Assembly: GCF_014196515.1 (NCBI RefSeq)
Contig: NZ_JACIDV010000005.1
Span: 62,001-126,000 of the forward strand
Direction of reading: 5' to 3'
Source of the DNA: Rhizobium skierniewicense
GTDB taxonomy: Bacteria > Pseudomonadota > Alphaproteobacteria > Rhizobiales > Rhizobiaceae
DNA length: 64,000 nucleotides
In this document: positions 62,310 through 64,000 of the stretch, piece after piece
Numbering within the stretch: the first letter of the stretch is position 1
Layout of the letters: each line of letters begins with the position of its first letter
Made by a program: the position numbers and the translations under genes
Notes under the pieces: generated by a model
Told to the model about the DNA's origin: nothing
The model's database searches: none
Seen by the model: only the letters and a program-made list of their open reading frames with translations

Positions 62310-62795
62310 CGGGCCGGGAGAGACCAACAAACCGCTGGCAGGAAAGTATTTTCGTTCCGGGCAAACCCTTTGGGCGCAAACCCTGAAACCAGTCCGGCCC
62401 CGCTACGCGTCGCATGCCCCATGCTAAATCTAGCTATTTCCTCGCCATGCAACTTTCGCTACGGTTGCAGCGAGACCGGGCGTAACGGACCGGTCTTGGG
62501 GCTCGTAACCCCTTAACTGGCGGCCGGTGTCGGCCGTGATGACACCCCTCAGCCATATATAATTATGGCTGAGGCGGTCCATTGTGACTATATAGCTCAT
62601 CTGCCTACGGCCGGGGAGGCTCTGACGTATGTTCAAGGCGCAAGCCTAAAGGTCAGGGCGGTCGTCCAGTTACGGCTTACGAACTCCCCGGCCACCAGAG
62701 GTCCGTTTCCTCCGGTGGTCGATTTCCCGTTTCAACAAGATGGCGATGGTACTGCGCGTCTTTCGCGTGAGCACCTCTGCCGATGGGGAAATGCG
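62310..62795. other. Intergenic region with strong RNA-like structure
   Basis: 486 bases between the GGDEF-EAL gene and a small membrane-protein gene. The first 130 bases contain little. From 62447 to 62718 there are at least seven hairpins (described separately). Frames that cross the region show no protein features. Confidence 0.6.
62447..62718. other. Multi-hairpin region, putative structured RNA or palindromic mosaic
   Basis: In order: TGCAAC/GTTGCA (62448-62469), AGACCGG/CCGGTCT (62473-62496), GGGG/CCCC (62498-62512), CGGCCG/CGGCCG (62521-62536), CCTCAGCCATA/TATGGCTGAGG (62547-62574), a 10-bp outer stem GGCCGGGGAG/CTCCCCGGCC (62609-62618 with 62684-62693) that encloses CTCTGAC/GTCAGGG and a GCAA-capped AGGC/GCCT, and CCACCAGAGG/CCTCCGGTGG (62692-62718). 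The GCAA tetraloop inside nested stems favours RNA. Strand is unknown. I cannot match it to RNase P, 6S, SRP or tmRNA. Confidence 0.5.
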
Positions 62796-63092
62796 ATGGA
62801 ATCCTATAGTTTTTGGGCCGATCTCTTACACACCTTCCGCATGATGTCCGATCAGGTGAAGGTCTTGCTCATCTACATGCCCTGCGTCTTCGCGCTGGGG
62901 TTTGCGGCGCTCTACCTCTATCATTTGCGTAAGCTCAATCCGCCCGTCTGGAAGGAGCCGCAGCCTTACACGCTGCTGCCGCCGGACAGGACGCCACCAA
63001 ACGAGCGTGTTCAGCCCAGTCTGGAGCGCTTGCGAAGGTTGGACGACCGCATGGCCCAGATGAAAGGCGAGCGGGATATCGACCGCCTATAA
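62796..63092 (+). CDS. Small membrane protein, conserved hypothetical
   Basis: 98 residues from the ATG at 62796, with GGGGAA five bases ahead. One membrane helix (about 23-42: LIYMPCVFALGFAALYLYHL) then a proline-rich, basic cytoplasmic tail (PPVWKEPQPYTLLPPDRTPP) and an Arg/Glu helix at the end. The open frame extends back through the structured region to 62565, but that part is not protein-like. No named family. Function unknown. Confidence 0.65.
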   Translation: MESYSFWADLLHTFRMMSDQVKVLLIYMPCVFALGFAALYLYHLRKLNPPVWKEPQPYTLLPPDRTPPNERVQPSLERLRRLDDRMAQMKGERDIDRL

Positions 63093-63104
63093 GCGCCTTC
63101 TTGC

Positions 63105-63133
63105 CTAGAGCGTTTACGTACGAGATGGAAACG
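63105..63133. repeat. Palindromic repeat element, copy 2 (one arm decayed)
   Basis: CTAGAGCGTT (63105-63114), 12 bases, GGAAACG (63127-63133). Same core and spacing as 14032-14060; the closing TCTAG arm is replaced by GCAAAC. Confidence 0.6.
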
Positions 63134-63142
63134 GCAAACCGA

Positions 63143-64000
63143 CTATGCCGCCGTCTTCGCGTTCGATATCACACCGACGAGATCGTTGACGATACGCTCG
63201 ACCTGCGCGCTATCATCGCCTTCCGCCATCACACGGATAAGCGGCTCGGTGCCGGATGGGCGAATGACCAAACGACCATTATTGGCCAGAGCGCTTTCCG
63301 CATCGGCGATAGCCTGCTTGACCACCGGGTTTTCCAATGGCTTGCCACCTGAAATACGGACGTTTTTCAGCAGCTGCGGCACCGGCTCGAACTTGCGGCA
63401 GACTTCGCTCACCGTGCGACCAGACCGCTTGACGCGTGCCAGCACCTGAAGCGCTGCAACCAGGCCATCGCCCGTCGTGCCATAATCCGAGAGAACGATG
63501 TGACCCGACTGTTCACCACCCACGTTGAAATCGTTGTTGCGCATGTGCTCGACGACGTAACGGTCGCCGACCTTGGTGCGCGCAAGCGTCAGACCCTTAT
63601 CATCCAGGAAACGCTCAAGCCCAAGGTTGGACATGACGGTTGCAACGATACCGCCGCCGCGCAGGATATTGTCGTCAGCCCAGCTTGCGGCAATCGTCGC
63701 CATCAACTGGTCGCCATCGACAATCTGGCCGCGCTCGTCCACGATGATCACCCGGTCTGCATCACCATCCAGTGCAATACCGATATCTGCCCGGACCTCA
63801 TGCACCTTCTTTTGCAAGGCATCGGGGTGGGTCGAGCCACATTCGAAATTGATGTTGGTGCCATTCGGCTCGTTACCGATCGTCACGACCTCGGCACCCA
63901 ACTCCCAAAGCGCGGCAGGCGCGACCTTATAGGCGGCGCCATTGGCACAATCGATGGCAATCCTCAAGCCGCTCAAGGTCACGTCGCGCGGCAGGGTGCG
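63143..64000 (-). CDS. glmM: Phosphoglucosamine mutase GlmM (partial, 3' portion)
   Basis: The C-terminal ~285 residues; the gene runs past the window end. Metal-binding loop [18 protein letters not shown], substrate motif GGEQSGHIV and the phosphate-binding [12 protein letters not shown] are present. GlmM converts glucosamine-6-phosphate to glucosamine-1-phosphate for UDP-GlcNAc synthesis. The N-terminal part with the catalytic phosphoserine lies outside. A repeat element adjoins the stop codon. Confidence 0.95.
   Translation of the reverse strand, partial: RTLPRDVTLSGLRIAIDCANGAAYKVAPAALWELGAEVVTIGNEPNGTNINFECGSTHPDALQKKVHEVRADIGIALDGDADRVIIVDERGQIVDGDQLMATIAASWADDNILRGGGIVATVMSNLGLERFLDDKGLTLARTKVGDRYVVEHMRNNDFNVGGEQSGHIVLSDYGTTGDGLVAALQVLARVKRSGRTVSEVCRKFEPVPQLLKNVRISGGKPLENPVVKQAIADAESALANNGRLVIRPSGTEPLIRVMAEGDDSAQVERIVNDLVGVISNAKTAA

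Noticed and set aside
62447..62718. RNase P RNA, 6S RNA, SRP RNA or split tmRNA
   Set aside because: None of their invariant segments (for example GAGGAAAGTCC of RNase P, GGAAGGAAGCAGCC of SRP, an AANDN-type tag frame of tmRNA) is present on either strand.

Overview
The window looks like a chromosome segment of a Rhizobiaceae bacterium, close to Agrobacterium/Rhizobium. The evidence is the CckA-ChpT-CtrA cell-cycle module with SciP, a RpoH-type sigma factor, cyclic-glucan OpgC, Omp25-type porin, a hmu heme locus, DUF1134/EipA, GGAAC-N16-(C/G)GTT general-stress (EcfG) promoters and short palindromic repeats of the rhizobial kind. Genes are dense on both strands. Most of the window is ordinary core chromosome.

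Layout. 0-3 kb: end of a hybrid kinase, its LuxR-type regulator, a small stress-type secreted protein, an AAA ATPase and a polysaccharide deacetylase. 3.1-8.7 kb: complete branched-chain amino-acid ABC operon (livH-M-G-F, a small membrane protein, livJ). 9-11 kb: cysQ and an orphan phage-like DUF2793 protein. 11.2-15.5 kb: cell-cycle cluster sciP / fliJ / ctrA / GNAT / chpT / eipA with CtrA-like boxes and three GANTC sites before ctrA. 15.6-19 kb: coiled-coil membrane protein, an unrecognised lower-GC gene and a DMT exporter. 19.3-27.4 kb: purA, a large acidic membrane protein, rpoH, a methyltransferase, rluD, a TrmH-type methyltransferase. 27.5-32.8 kb: lytic transglycosylase lipoprotein, an MhqD/MhqO-like pair, ferric-siderophore reductase, ung, glyoxalase-like protein, YbaN-like protein. 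32.8-36.6 kb: heme uptake (hmuTUV) divergent from a heme monooxygenase and hutX. 36.8-38.2 kb: purU and a proline-rich secreted protein. 38.2-44.7 kb: tctE-tctD, a solute-binding protein and tctCBA. 44.8-49.5 kb: stress cluster (lipoprotein, dps, HWE kinase plus regulator, two small stress proteins).

49.5-51.7 kb is the one clear accessory patch. It lies at the 3' end of a tRNA-Met gene and holds a 5'-truncated DNA adenine methylase, a TIR/nucleoside-deoxyribosyltransferase-like gene split by a one-base frameshift (its 117-codon second half has no start codon), and three imperfect 31-bp direct repeats plus a perfect hairpin. From 51.8 kb core genes resume: mnmA, opgC, a Tim44-like protein, serA-serC (with a serC-type structured leader), an Omp25-type porin preceded by an exact TTAA-N7-TTAA CtrA box, a GGDEF-EAL protein, a strongly structured 62.4-62.7 kb intergenic region of unknown nature, a small membrane protein and the 3' part of glmM.

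How the parts connect: CtrA probably controls ctrA, sciP, eipA and the porin. EcfG probably controls the small secreted protein at 1.3 kb, the lipoprotein, dps and the secreted protein at 48.5 kb, next to a HWE kinase of the class that feeds the general stress response. The best candidates for something undescribed are the frameshifted TIR/NDT-like gene with its repeat array, and the multi-hairpin region at 62.4-62.7 kb.
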